A DNA stretch of 64,000 nucleotides from Tridacna crocea (taxonomy: Eukaryota > Mollusca > Bivalvia > Cardiida > Cardiidae): assembly GCA_943736015.1 (NCBI GenBank), contig OX031062.1, forward strand, positions 31,717,462-31,781,461, read 5' to 3'. Made by a program: the position numbers and the translations under genes. The notes beneath the pieces are model-generated. The model had not been told where the DNA came from. It did not search any database and worked only from the letters and a program-made list of their open reading frames with translations. Positions 22,201 to 37,200 of this stretch are shown in pieces. The number at the start of each line of letters is the position of its first letter. Position 1 is the stretch's first letter.

Positions 22201-25200
22201 GCTCTGTCTCAAGTTCTGTTGTCTCATGATCTGATTTATCACAGCCTGCTTCTGTTCTTCACTGACATCCACCTCAATGACAGTCTTCTCACGGCGCATT
22301 GACCCAAATGGATTCTGTAACAGTAAGCAAAAAGAGCGTAACACTATATTTAAGTCCTTCAAGATATCTTATTATGCCTCTATTCTTTACCAAACAATTC
22401 TTGATGGAAACAACCGAGAAAAAGCAGGCTATTGAAAACATTGTGGGAAAAGGAAAAAAATGCTGGTAACCAGCATTTTCTCCTTTTCTCAAAGAGTTTT
22501 GTACCCATACCAACACAAATTTTAATTTCTAAATCATTTCATTTTGTCATCTGCAGATGCTTTCACTTTGGAAAAGTTTAAAGTTATTTTGTTTGGAACA
22601 GGGGTAAGATAATATTATGTACTTACAATGGAAGAATCCATGGAAATTGGTCTGTCAGAGGAGGCAAAACTGTCTTCTCTGGAAGCTCTCTGTCCTGACT
22701 TGTGTTCCCTAGCAACCATTCTGGCATCCCGTCTCTCAGCAATCAACTCTTGGAGCTGAGAAAAAAAAAACCATGCATGCATTTCTTTTCTTGAATTTAA
22801 GAACACCATCACTGAAGACAGTATAACAACTAGATCATTCATAAATAAGGTGGAAGCTTTTATCAATCTACTTTCATCTACTTTAATGATGATAAAGGGT
22901 GTTGCAGAACATCTCTCAAATACAATATCAGAGTTCTTGGTGGGTTTATTAGACTACACTTTTCATGCTTTCAAGTTGGACCAGTCCAAATTTTTGTCTT
23001 TTAGTAAAGAGTTAACCACTTACTCCATAGATACTCATTTCTACGCATTGCTTGTAGGAGCCTTTGGAAAACATTGTGGCAAAAGATGAACTTGCTCGTG
23101 ACGAGCAATTTCACCTTTTGTCACAATGTTTTCTATGCTATCAAAAGGTTTCATATACACATAAATGGTTTCATCCTTGCTGTTATTAAGGGTCAATCAG
23201 AGATACAATTGAAATGCCTTATGGAGTAAAGGGTTAAAGAACACCATCACTAAAGTCAGCAATAAAACCTACATCATTCAAAAATAAGATGGAAGCTTTT
23301 ATTAATCTACTTTCATCCACTTTAATGATGATAAAGGGTGTTGCAGCACTTCTCTCAAATACAATATCAGTGTTCTTGGTGGATTTATTAGACTACACTT
23401 TTCATGCTTTCAAGTTGGACCAGTCAAAATTGTTGTCTTTTGGTAAAGAGTTAAAGAACACCATCAATGAAGACAGTATAACAACCTACATCATTCATAA
23501 ATAAGATGGAAGCTTTCATCAATCTACTTTCATCTACTTTAATGATGATAAAGGGTGTTACAGCGCATCTCTCAAATCTCAGTGTTCTTGGTGGAATTTC
23601 ATGCTAAACACACAACAAAATTTTAGGCTGGTTTGTTTTTTTTCAAATTGAAAGCATTTGCAGACGACAATATAAAGGTGACTGAAAAATTTAAATTTGT
23701 TCTGGGAAGGGTAGAAAACACTGTGGGAAAAGGAGAAAATGCTGGTTACCAGCATTTTCTCCTTTTCCTACAGTGTTTTCAAACGGCTTCTTTCTCAGGG
23801 GCGTCAAAAGTCAGGATTGTGTGGTAATGGGTTAATTTAATTTTTTACCACACAATCCTGACTTTAACGACCCTGAAGAAAGAGGCTTTTGAAAAAATTG
23901 TGGGACAAGGAGAAAATGCTGGTAACCAGCATTTTCTCCTTTTCCCACAATGTTTTTTATCCTGCTGTAAACAAATTTTAATTTTTTAGCTACCTTTATT
24001 TTGTCATCTGCAAGTGCTTTTGATTTGGACAGGCCTAAAATATTGGTGTAAGGTAATGAGTCAATCTAAAATATATATGATGTTTCTACAAGAAGAGATG
24101 GCCATTTGATGTTGCTTATCTTTCAAGATGGCCTTTAACCCCTTACCATACAATCCCAAGTGTTTAACAACCCTCAGGAAGTGGGCTTTTGAAATCATTG
24201 TGGGAAAGGAGAAAATGCTGGTAACCAGCATTTTCTCCTTTTCCAACAATGTTTTCTCCCCTTCCAAAGATATATTCCATCACTTGATCCACATTCAGTC
24301 TATTGTCTGTAGATGCTTTCAATTTGGATAGATCTAAAATTTTGTCATCTTGTAAAATAGTAAACTAATATTGCAAGCAGAGTGAATTGTTTCATTAATC
24401 CATTACTACACAATCCCTAATTTTGACGACTCTGAGAAAGAAGCCTTTAGGAAACATTGTGGGAAAAGGAGAAAATATTAGTAACCAGCATTTTCTCCTT
24501 TTCCCACAAAGTTTTCTACCCTATCAAAGCGAAATTGCACCATTTGAGCCACTTTGAAACTGTTGTCTGCAGAGGCATTCAATTAAGATAGGTCTAAAAT
24601 TTTGCTGTGTTGTTCTATCCCTCACAAAACAAATTTCAGATTTTCAGTCACTTTTATGTCGTCGTCTTTTTAAATGCTTTCGATTTGGACAAACCTAATA
24701 CTTTGTCGTTTGGTATTGAGTTAATACAACTTCTTCTCTATGGGATTAGCTGAGAAATGGCAAATTGTTCAATAGAGAAACTCTTACATAAAGGTAGAAT
24801 ATGGTGAGTATTGGTGTAGTTTCCAGGAAGCAGAATCGAGAGAGATTAGTATAAGTTGTAAGAACTTGTTTCTCAATCCATGTAAAATAAATATGTTTAA
24901 CTCTTTACCACACAATCCCTACTTTTCACAACCCTGAGAAAGGAAACCTTTGAAAACATTGTGAGAAAAGGAGAAAATGCTGATAACCAGCATTTTCTCC
25001 TTTTCCCACAGTGTTTTCTACCCTTTCCAAAACAAATTTCTATTTTTTAGTCACCTCAATTTTGTCATCTGCAAATGCTTTCAATTTGGACCAGTCTAAA
25101 AATTTCTCATGTGGTAAAGAGTTAACTCTTTACCACACAATCCCTACTTTTGACAACCCTGAGAAAGGAAACCTTTGAAAACATTGTGGGAAAAGGAGAA

Positions 25201-28200
25201 AATGCTGGTAACTAGCATTTTCTCCTTTTCCAACAATGTTTTCTACCCTTTCCAAATCAATTTTCAGTTTTTGATTCACATTTATTTTGTTGTCTGCAAA
25301 TGCTTTCAATTTGGACAAGTCCAAAATTTTGTCGTTTGTTAAAGACTTAAACTATTAAAGGTAGAATATTTACTTTGCAGTACTGATTCAAAGTTTATGT
25401 CCATTTGAGAAGAACAGAGACACGAATATGCTATTCTAACTCTTTACCAAACAGCAAAATTTTGGGCCATCCTAAATCCAAAACATTTGCAGAAAACAAA
25501 TTCAATACGATTCAAATGGTGAAAATTGCTTTTGAAAGGGTAGAAAAAGATTTGGGAAAAAGGATAAAAAACTGATTACCTGCATTTTCTCCTTTTCTTA
25601 AAATGTCTTCAAAAGCTTTATCTGTCATGTTCATCTAAACTTGGGATTGTGCAGTAAAAGGTTAACCATTTTCCACACAATGAAGACTTTTAAAGCCCCT
25701 GAGGTAGAAGCCTTTTAAAAACATTGTGGGAAAAGGAGAAAATGCTGGTAACCAGCATTTTCTCCTTTTCCCGCAAAGTTTTCTACCCTATTAAAGCAAA
25801 ATTGCACTATTTGAGCCACTTTAAAATTGTCGTCTGCAAATGCTTTCAATTTGGATAGGTCTAAAATTTTGCAGTGTGGTAACGGGCTAACTGACTTACT
25901 TTATTATTTATTTTGGCTTGAGCTACAGCTTTCTTCACTGTTCCCCATCTCTCCAGCATACTCTTGTTCACTACTTTCTCATATTCTTTCTGTTCTTTGA
26001 AGATATGCATGGTCTCAATTTTTCTAAACTCCTCCTGTTTATCATGAAGAATTTTCTGCAAGACAGAAAAGCATGATTAACCCATTACCACACAATCCCT
26101 ACTTTTGACACCCTTGAGAAAGAAGCCTTTAGAAAACATTGTGGGAAAAGGAGAAAATGCTGGTAACCAGCATTTTCTCCTTTTCCCACAATGTTTTCTA
26201 CCCTTCACAAAAAAAAATTCAAATTTTCAGTCACTTTTATTTTGTCGTCTGCAAATGCTTTCAATTTGGACCAGTCTAAAATATTGTCGTTTGGTAATGA
26301 GTTAAGGATGATAATTCAGAGCTCCAGATAAGAGGGAGTGATTGCATTCTAAATTTGTTATTTCTCTTCCAAACCCTATGTTGTGCAATTTGGACAAGTC
26401 TACAATTTCGTCTTTTGGTATTTTGTCCTTTACCCTAGAAGGCATTTCTATGGTATCTCCAATTGACCCTTAATAACAGCAAGGATGAAGTTGTATCTTA
26501 TGTGTATATGACACCTTTTGATAGCATAGAAAACATTGTGACAAAAGGTGAAATTGCTCATCATGAACAATTTCACCTTTTGCCACAATGTTTTCCAAAG
26601 GCTACTAACAAGCAATGCATAGAAATGAGTATCTAGGGAGTGAAGGGTTAACCCATTACCACACGATCCCTACTTTTGATGGCCCTGAGAAAGAAGTCTT
26701 TAGAAACCATTGTGGGAAAAGGAGAAAATGCTGGTAACCAGCATTTTCTCCTTTTCCTACAATGTTTTCTAGTCTTCACAAAACAAATTTCAAATTTTCA
26801 GTCACTTTTATTTTGGCGTCTGCAAATGCTTTTGACTTGGACAAGCCTAAAATATTCTCGTTTGGTAATGAGTTAATTAATCAGCAGTCATTGAAAACAT
26901 AATTATGACTATGCTCATTTCCTTACGGACTGTAATAACAACCTAAAACTCTTACTTGTTTCCTAAACTCAAACTCCTTTTCAACAACCTCTCTTATTGA
27001 TTCTCTGTTAACTTCTTCACCAGGGGCAGCCTCCTTCAGAGCTGAAAAATTTACAAGAAACAATGAAATCTTGGCAAAATTGGAAATCAATTGTCAAAAA
27101 AAAAAGAACCCATAAAAACAGTGGAAGCTATGATCATCACAAAATAGAGTTAACTCTTTACAAAACAATCCCTGGTTTTAATGACCATGAGAAACAGGGC
27201 TTTCAAAAACATTGTTGGAAAAGGAGAAAATTCTGGTAACCAGCAATTTCTCCCTTTGCCACAATGTTATCTACCTTTCCTCAGACAACTTTTCCATTTC
27301 GAGCTATATTTAATTTGTAGCAAATGCTTTCAATTTTGACAAATCCAAATTTTGTTATTTCCTAAGAGTTAATCCATTACCATACAATTCAACATGTTAA
27401 CAGCCCTGAGGAAGAACAGGTTTTTTAAAACCTAAGAGATAAAAATGCTGGTTAAAAGTATTTCCTGCTGTTTCCACCATATTTTCAACTCAAGACAAAA
27501 TACCCATTTTGTGCAGAATAGTCTTCACTTATACTGGCAGTAGACGATTGATTGTATGGTGTTTAATGCTGTTTTAACTCTTAACCACAAAACAAAATTT
27601 TAGACTTCTTCAAATTGAAAGCATTTACAGGCAACAAATTAAATGTGACTCAAAAATTGAAACTTAACTTCAGAAGAGTAGAAAACACTGTAGGAAAATT
27701 AGAAAATGAGTGTTTTCAAAAGGCTTCTTTCTAAAGTTGTTAAAAGTCGGGATTGTATGGTAAAGAGTTAAACATCATTTTGGTTAAATCATGACAGCCA
27801 GTGCACCTTGTCATGCTTACGTCTCTTTTACAGCACCCTGCACTATTTTCTTTCCAAGCCATTGGCTGCTTTCCCACATATCTATTGTCAAAACAATAGT
27901 TGGGTGAGAAAGGAATGAATCCTGTTGCAATGACTTTTTTAACTCTTTACCACACAATCCCGATTTTTAACGACCCTGAGAAAGAAGCCTCTTGAAAACA
28001 CTGTGAGAAAAGGAGAAAATGCTGGTAACCGGCATTTTCTCCTTTTCCCACAGTGTTTTCTACCCTTTCAAAACCAAATCTTAATTTTTCAGTCACAATT
28101 ATTTTGTCGTCTGCAAATGCTATCAATTTAGACCAGTCTAAAATTTGGTTGTGTGGTAAAGAGTTAAATCCTCTGAAAGAAATAAGCCAAGCATGAGATT

Positions 28201-31200
28201 AAACCAGCGACCTGTGTTCTCAAGTTCTATATGCTACCAACTGAGCTATTGGGGCTTGGGACACTAATTGAAATCACTTGCAAAAGACAAACATAACTCA
28301 AAAAATGAAATTTGTTTCCAGCAAGGTAGGAAACATTGTGGGAAAAGGAGAAAATGCTGATTACCAGCATTTTCTCCTTTTCCCATAATGTTTTCAAAAG
28401 GCATCTATCTCATGATTGTAAAAACCAAGGATTGTTTGTTAAGAGTTATACTACACAAAAATGGCATTGTTGTTACCTTTGTTGATAGCTTCTTCCACTG
28501 CCTTTTCAAACTCATCATCAACTTGTTTTAGCAGTTTATCATACTTGGCGTCGATTTTCTTTCTATCAGCATCAGTGATAGCCGAGTAAGGAATATGGAA
28601 AACACATCTAGTCAGATTGTCATACCAGCCCTCACGACAAGCTATGTGTTGATTTCTCTTCAACTCCATCACAACCTTGTCAGTCTTCCAAAATACATAA
28701 ATAAAACATTAACTCCTGTAAATAACATTTCTTTTTGTCATGCAGCAGTTATGTTATTCATTTCTTTTTTAAAAGAAAATGAATTTTGAAAACAATGTGT
28801 GAAAAAGAGAAAATGCTGGTGACAATATTTTCTCTCTGATTCTAACTTTCTTTTAGAAACAAATCCATTGATTTCAGTCATATTCCATTTGTCAGCTGAA
28901 AATGCTTTCAATTTGTACAACTCAAAAGTTTCTCCTATGGTAAACAGTTAACCCATTAACAAACGACCCAATTTTAAACTGGTCCAAATCGAAAGCATTT
29001 GCAGACGACAAAATTAAAGCAACCCAAAATTTGAAATTTGTTTTGGGAAAGGTAGAAAACATTGTGGGAAAAGGAGAAAATGCTGGTTACCAGCATTTTC
29101 TCCTTTTCCTACAATGTTTTCTGAAGGCTTCTTTCTCTGGGGCATCAAAAGTAGGGATTGTGTGGTAATGGGTTAACCAGTTCATGACAACATTTCGCCT
29201 TGGTCAATGGCATCTGTCCAATCCTATAGACAAAATTATAACAGTATCAAGCAGTAAGAGAGGAATGAATGGTAATGACATGACCATAATCAATCTTCAT
29301 AAGTGGCGTATTCCTTTCACTACTCTGAACACTTGGAACATATTCTAGATCTATGGAGTATTTTGGAACACTGTGCCATGTTCCTCAGAACATAATTCTG
29401 ACTATTCTAATTGAATCGAGGTGCAGCACACCTGCTGAATATGTTGCTAGGTGATACAAAATGGCTGAAAGTCAGACAATTTTTCATGGCAACATTTGCA
29501 AAATAGTCTTTTTTTATGATATGAACACCATAAATAGGGGCATAGTAGACTCGTCTCTACTCCCAGTCTGCACCTAATCATGTCCTCAGCTAACACAGCT
29601 AAGATAGTAGCTCTTGCAACATCCATCATGCCAATGTACTTTCATTTTGATATGGTTTCAGAACAATGTTCCGAAAATACTCTATTCAGAACATACTTCC
29701 GGAACAGTGTATTGTGTTCTGATATATTCCTTTTGCACATTCCAGAACAGTATTCCATAACACAGAATATTGTGCCAGAACTGGTGAAAGGAATACACCC
29801 AAGGAGTCTGGCCAAGAAATCAGGCTATGATCTCTTTTCAAACTCTTCCAAGTTTTACAAAACTTAAGTAAAAAGCATTTTGAAAAGGAGAAAAAGTAGA
29901 AAACCTGCATTTTCTCCTTTCACAAGAATGTTTCCTACCCTATCATAGTCAGATTCCAGCGATTAAGTCACAATTATTAGTCTTCTGTAGATGCTTTCAA
30001 CTTGTAAAAGCTTACATTGTTGTCGTGTTGAAAAGATTTAACTCTTTATCACACAATCCAAACTTTCATTAACCCTGAGAAAAAAGTCTTTGAAAACACT
30101 GTGGGAAAAGGCGAAAATGCTGGTAACCAGCATTTTCTCCTTTTCTCACCATATTTTCTACCATATCCAACTCAGATTTCAATTTTTTATTGACATTTAA
30201 CTCGATGTCTGCAAATGCTTTCAATTTGGACCACTCCAAAGTTTGTTTGTTTGGTAAAGAGTTAGAGACTATTTACTTCTACATCAGGGTGTACTAAAAC
30301 ATTAACTCTTGTTAGTACATGCAATGATTTACCTGGTTTTCTATAAGTTTCTGTACAGTTCTTGTTTCTGCCTCATGTTTTTCTTGAAGATCTGTCACTA
30401 AAGCCACATACACCTCCTCTTCAAGTTTGTAATCTTCCAGGTCTGGTTGTGACTCCTTCAGTAGTCGTCTTCCAACTGCAACAATCAGGTAAAGTATTGG
30501 TAAGGTCACTCAAAAGTGCTATGCTAATTAGTATGCATATCAAAAGGCACATTACAATTGTGGATATCAGTGTATTTATTGTTTGCAGATTTTTGTAAGT
30601 AAAAATTGTGGACAATATTTGGTATCAATTGCGGACTCTGACTTTCGTAACTTTTGCCGATAATTAATAATCGTAACCTCTTCCACAGGGTAATATCCAC
30701 TATTACTTTTCAAATTACCACAACATGCAATTGATTTCCATGTGACATTAATCTGGCATATGGTTATAACAAGAATTTTCCAGATGTAGTCTTACACTGA
30801 ACATCAGTATATGCAGCAGCTTTGCAGGTTATTCAAAGTACATTGCCATGACTTAGTTCAGAAAAAACTTACGTTCTCAATACCTGATTAAAATGTATTT
30901 GGATTTAATCCAGTCAATCCAAAAAATATTTTCACCGCAATCATAGGAATGAAAATGAAAGTATAGCAAAAACCCTTAAACGTAATCTAACCATGTTCAA
31001 CAGTATGAAAAGTAACTCTTTACCAAACGACAGAATTTTAGACTTGTCTAAATTGACAGCATTTGCAGACGACAAATAAATGTAAATCAAAAATTGAAAA
31101 TTGATTAGGAAAGGGTAGAAAACATTGTGGGAAAAGGAGAAAATGCTGGTTACCAGCATTTTCTCCTTTTCCCACAATGTTTTCAAAGGCTTTCTTTCTC

Positions 31201-34200
31201 AGGGACGTCAAAAGTCGGGATTGTGTGTTAGCTGTCACAAACAGTAAAAATAATACATGTACTCATCGAACTAGACTGAAAGCATACTTTTCATTGCTCA
31301 AAACTTTTGGAAATCTTTCATCACATTTCATAATGTATCAACACTTTCTGAAAACAAAGAGTAACCTTGAAAACTACAGCTGTCACTGAATGTAACTTTA
31401 TACCCCCGCCAGCACTTTGACAGTATTTTGTACAAAGAAGAACACATGGACGAACACACGGATGGACACACTAACGGACACACAGACAGGCAGGCTAATT
31501 CCAGTATATCCCCAAAAACAATCGTTTTGTAGGGGTATAAAGAAAGATTTTCTTTTTCTTTATATTGCTAATGCTTTTGATTTGGACAAGTCTAAATTTT
31601 TGTTATGTGATATAAGGTTAATATAATCCAATGGGTTCTTACTCTCTAATCTGTAGAAAGCAGCATCAGTCATGATTTTCAGCATATCAGATCTGGTCTG
31701 TGCGACAGCTGATAGGTGAGCTTTGGCCTGGTCAGGAGTAATATTGTCTTCATCCATTTCCTGCACTGTTTTCTGTGATTTATCTCGGAGTCTGTGCTGT
31801 TCTTGTTCCAGTCGAATCAGTTCAGATTTTAATTCCTGTAAATGACGCACTTCTAATTTAACCCTTTCCAAAACAATCCCTGGTTTTTACGGGTCAGGGA
31901 TAGAAGCCTTTTGAAAACATTGTGGAAAAAGGAGAAAATGCTGGTAACCAGCATTTTCTCCTTTTCCCACGTTTTCTACCCTGTCATATAGAAATATCAT
32001 CTTTTTAGCAACTGTTAATTTGTCACCTGCGAAACGCTTTCAATTTGGTCTGGTCCAAAATTTGCCATTTGGGAAAGGGTTAACCCTTTACCACACAATT
32101 TTGAGATTTAATAATCCTAGGATGGTATAAATGAATGAATGAATCTAATTTATCACCTGCAAATGCTTTGAAATTGGAAAAGTCTAAAAACCAACCAAAG
32201 AAGAATGAAAAAGTCCTCTCAGCATCCAGACAATCATTAGGTGTCAGTTTTATATGTGAATACATAAGAAAACATGGAGGCATTGGGAGACCTTGCTTGT
32301 TAAATTGCTTTATCCTAAAAAGATATAATCTACAACTTACATCACATAGATCTGCAAATGCTCTCAATTTGGTCCAGTCTAAAATTTTGTTGTTTGTTAA
32401 CCCTTTACCAAACAATCCCTGGTTTTTATGACCCGGAAGAAGAAGCTTCTGAAACCATAGTGGGAAAAAGGAGAAAATCTTTCCCCATACGTATTCTACT
32501 CTTCATAAGTCAAGTTTTAATTGTTCAATCACTTTCATTTTATTGCCTGCATATGCTTTCAATTTGGACATGTGTAAAATTTTGTTGTTCGGTAAAGAGT
32601 TAACTCATTACCACATAACAATATTTTAGGCTTGTCCAAATTGAAAGCATTTGCAGACGACAACATAAAAGTAACTGAAAATTTGAAATTTGTCTTGTGA
32701 AGGGTAGAAAACATTGTGGGAAAAGGAGAAAATGCTGGTTACCAGCATTTTCTCCTTTTCCCACAATGTTTTCTAAAGGCTTTTTTCTCAGGGGCGTCAA
32801 AAGTAGGGATCGTGTGGTAATGAGTTAAATACTTAATTCAAATATACCTCAAATGTTTTTGACTGCAATTTTTGTGTTTGGGAATCATCTCCTCTGGTTA
32901 TATCTAAAAGTGCAGTTAACATATCCATCTCTTCTTCTTGTTTGTTTTCCACTGTGTTGATGAGAGCTTCTTGTACACTTCTCCCTGGTGTATAAAAAAG
33001 ATATGTGAGTACAGGTCTATGTTTACAAAAAAAAGTGGAACTTACTATGAGAGATCATAAAGAGATTGATCGTATTGGAGTTTTATGCCATTTTAACAGC
33101 AAAGGACATATCACAGCATTCAGTGAGCCTTGGCATGTATTTCCTTCCAAGCAACTGCTACTTTTCTCAATAAAGGAAAAGAATTGCCAGAAAGATGGTT
33201 TGCCTCAACCTTGGATAGAGCTCGGAACCACCTCGTCACAAGTCAGAAATGCTAACTATTTAGCAACCCTGACAGACAGATTATTAGGGTACAAATCAAC
33301 AGAATAACAGGTTTGTATATGGGGAAAAGCTTGTCTGATTTTTATAAATGCCATGACATGACAATACATACAGAGAAAATTTCAGCTGATTTTTGTAAAT
33401 GCCTACACATAACAACAAATGATTCATGCATGAAGATATTTAGAAAAAATCCAATAGTTAAATGTAAACAGTATATACCTAACAGTATATACCTAACAGT
33501 ATCTAAATTGTTTCAAGAAATTTATACTAAAATAAATGGAAAAATGACGCCATATCAATAAAAATGTCAGCATTCCTCCAAAACTTGAATTCATTCATGA
33601 CAAATCTGGATAATTTTTTCCTCTTTCTGTAAATTTGTAATAAATATATATTAGCTAGAAGGGAAATAAAAAAGAGACAATATTCCCATAATATTAACTC
33701 TTTACCAAAAGAAAAAAAATTTGGACTACTCTAAATCGAAAGCACTTGCAGACAACAAAAATAAATGTGAATCAAAAATTGATTTTTGACTTTGGGAGTG
33801 TAGAAAACATTGTGAGAAAAGGAGAAAATGCTGTTACCAGCCTTTTCTCCTTTTCCCACATTTTCAAAAGGCTTCTATCTTTGGGTCGTTAAAAGTTGGG
33901 ATTTTGTGGTATAGAGTTAAACTTGGTTTTTAAATGCTTAGATGCCGATTAAATCTAACAGACATATGTAATCTAAAAAATAAGACCTTAGTGTGTTTTT
34001 GAGTCTTCATTTGCCCAGGATATTTCAGCAAAGCAGACAGTGCAGATCAAAGATCAGACTGCAACCTTAAATATTATCGGTACTTTAAGGGTTAAGATCT
34101 CGAAATCCACATGTGGTCAGTAAGACCTTACCCTCAGCATCTTGGACGGCCTCATTCATTTGGACTTTCTCCTCATTGTCTGCCAGTTTATGCTCAATTT

Positions 34201-37200
34201 CCTCTGGTCCCATCATGGCCTGGTTCCTCTTTCTCCTTCTAGCCTCAAGTTTCTCCTTGGCCAAACTTCTCTGCCTTTCCCTCTCAGCCTCAATACTGTG
34301 AATAAAAAATCAGCTAAAAATTGCACTCTATCCTTATAGACATAATTCAAGTTTTTCCACCCTTCACAGATTTCTTTTCCTTTATAGTCTGATATGTGCA
34401 TGTTTAGCAAATAAGCTATTATGGTAAATGGTTTGATAATATATCATAATGAGACAACAAAAAATAATCTAATACAACTGGTACCCATAGAGCTTACAGC
34501 TGACTGCAACTTTTCTCTATATACCACATTGTTATCCTTTTCATTTAACCCTTAACCAGACGACGAAATTTTAGTGTTGTCCAAATTGAAAGCATTTGCC
34601 GACCACAATTTTGATGTAGCTCAAAATGTGCAATTGTTCATTGATAGAGTATAAAACATTGTGGGACAAGGAGAAAATGCTGGTTACCAGCATATTCTCC
34701 TTTTCCCACAATGTTTTCTAAAGGCTTCTTTCCAAAGGTTGTCAAAAGTCAGCATTGTGTGGTAAAGGTTTAAAGAAAATAAAGACATTTTGCAAAAGAA
34801 AAATCTTTTCTACTGCTAGCTATTGGCATATCCTCTGAAATGTTTTATGACTCTCTACCAAACAATCCAATATTCTTACAACCCTATGGGACATCTTATG
34901 GAAACATTGTGAAAAATGAAGCAAATACTTGTAACCAACATTTCCCCTCATTCAATGTTTTCCACCTTATCAATTTAACCCATTACCACACAATCCCTAC
35001 CTTTGATGCCCCCGAGAAAGAAGCCTTTAGAAAACATTGTGGGAAAAGGAGAAAATGCTGGTAACCAGCATTTTCTCCTTTTCCCACAATATTTTCTACC
35101 CTTCACAAAACAATTTTCAAATTTTCACCCACTTTAATTTTGTCATCTGCAAATGCTTTCGATTTGGACATGCCTAAAATTTTGTAGTTTGGTAATGAGT
35201 AAGTTACAGTTTATGTACCCTTCAATCCTTCTCTTTTCATCTTCTTTAGAGTTGAGAATGATCAGAGACACAGCATCCAGTCTGTCTGTCTTTTTCAGCC
35301 TTCTCTCATCTCTCTTCAGTTTAGCCAAAGCAATCTGCCTCTCCCTTTCTTTGGTCAAATTGTCTGTCTGCTGTGACAAGACTTTTAGTAATCTAGTCTT
35401 CTCATCATCAAAGTTCTTCTGTAAGTCTTCCAGAATATTCTGTAAGGCACACATATAATATAATAAATTGTAAATATATGAAAAGTTGAGTCAAATATAT
35501 AGGGAGAAAAGAGGCATTTGTTTCGTTCTTGTATCAACCTCATAAAATATTAAGTTAACTCTTTACCAGATGACAAAATTTTGGACCCGTCCAAATTGAA
35601 AGCATTTGCAAACAACAAAATAAATGTTAATCTAAAAATGGAATTTGATTTGGAAAGGGTAGAAAACATTTTTGGAAAAGGAGAAAATGCTGGTTACCAG
35701 TATTTTCTCCTTTTCCCACAATGTTTTCAAAACCTTTCTTTCTTGGTGTCGTTAAAAGTCGGGATTGTGTGGTAAGGAGTTAAATGACAAATTTTTCAGT
35801 AAATCAAATATGATAATGTGTTTATATCTCAAGCGTAAGTCGTAATTCATAAATCATTAAAACCTCTTCATACAAGTAGCTGCATAACTCTTTATCATAT
35901 GACAAAAGTTAAGCTTTATCCAAATTGATAGCATTTGCAGACAACAATTTCAATATGGCTCCATGGGTGCAATTTTTCTTTGGTAGGGTAGAAAACATTG
36001 TTGGAAATGGAGAAAATGCTGGTTACCACCATTTTCCCCATTTCCCGCAATTTTTCAAAAGGCTTCTTTCCCATGGTCATTAAAAGTCATCACAGTGTAG
36101 TTACGGGTTAACTCTTAACAAACAACAATAAAATAGACTTCTCCAAACTCAAGGCAATCATGGAAGACAACATGGTTCAAATGCTAAAAATTTCCCTTCT
36201 TTGTTTGTGGTTACCAATATTTTCCCCTTTTCCAACAATTTTTTCAAAATCTTATTTTCTCAGACTTTTCTTTTAATTCAAGACTGTTCGATTAAGGATA
36301 TGAAGAAAACTGAAAATCTTACCCTTCTTCTCTTTTTCTGCTCCTGTATTTCTTCTTCCTCAACAATCGCATTAATTGTCTCGTCATCTGTACTCAGTCC
36401 TTGTGCTTTACGCTCCGCTATCAGCTGTTTACGTCGTGCTAGCCTCTCCTTTACTCTCTCTTGCTGACTCTTCTTTGTTTCTCCAAATAATTCATCCAGA
36501 ACTGTTGAATAACAGATCTACAGTTATTAACTTTTGCCAGGTGACTAAATTTCAACCTTTTCCTATACTTATGATTGCAACTCTGACAGAGTTATTTGCT
36601 CTTTGAGCACTCTTTGGCATATATGGCATATAATACATGAACAAGCACATGTATTATGAGACAGGAATATACAAAGTGCTTGTTACTCTTTACAAAACAA
36701 CCAAATTCAAACTGGTCCAAATTGAAAGCATTTGCAGACAGCAAGTTAAATGTTGCCCAAATGATATAATTTTTACCTTGGAAAACATTGTGGAAAAAGG
36801 AGAAAATGCTGGTTACCAGCATTTTCTCCTTTTTCCACAATGTTTTCAACAGACTTCTTTCCAAGGGTTGTTAAAAATCTGAATTGTTTTGTAGATTAAT
36901 GTAGATAAAACATTAATGAGAAAATAAAGCTTAAAATATACTATTATGCATTGCATGAAATATGCTCTGGTTAGAAAAATGGTTGCATTTGATTGTACTA
37001 AATATATCATTCCTTTGATTTTTTGAACAAGTCGTAACATTCTTTGAAAGTGCTTTCTTCTTTTTCTAAATGTTCTCAAAAGGGTACTTATTGCTTGGGC
37101 AAAGACAATAATAATTGTCATCATTATGCTTCATCAGCCTACTCATTAGAGAGGCATTCTCTTGAATTTAGCCTGTCTTGCTAACTGCCACAAAAACATT

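Noticed and set aside
26105..26305. Recurrent short proteins of the type GKGENAGYQHFLLFPQCF in many places on both strands
   Set aside because: They are translations of the PAL1 core palindrome, occur in every orientation and break at random; not genes.
31012..31230. PAL1 hairpin as a microRNA gene
   Set aside because: The fold is a generic property of about 90 copies; nothing marks one as a dedicated precursor.
33005..33307. A 100-codon open frame on the plus strand
   Set aside because: Mostly antisense of a diverged SINE, with no protein features.
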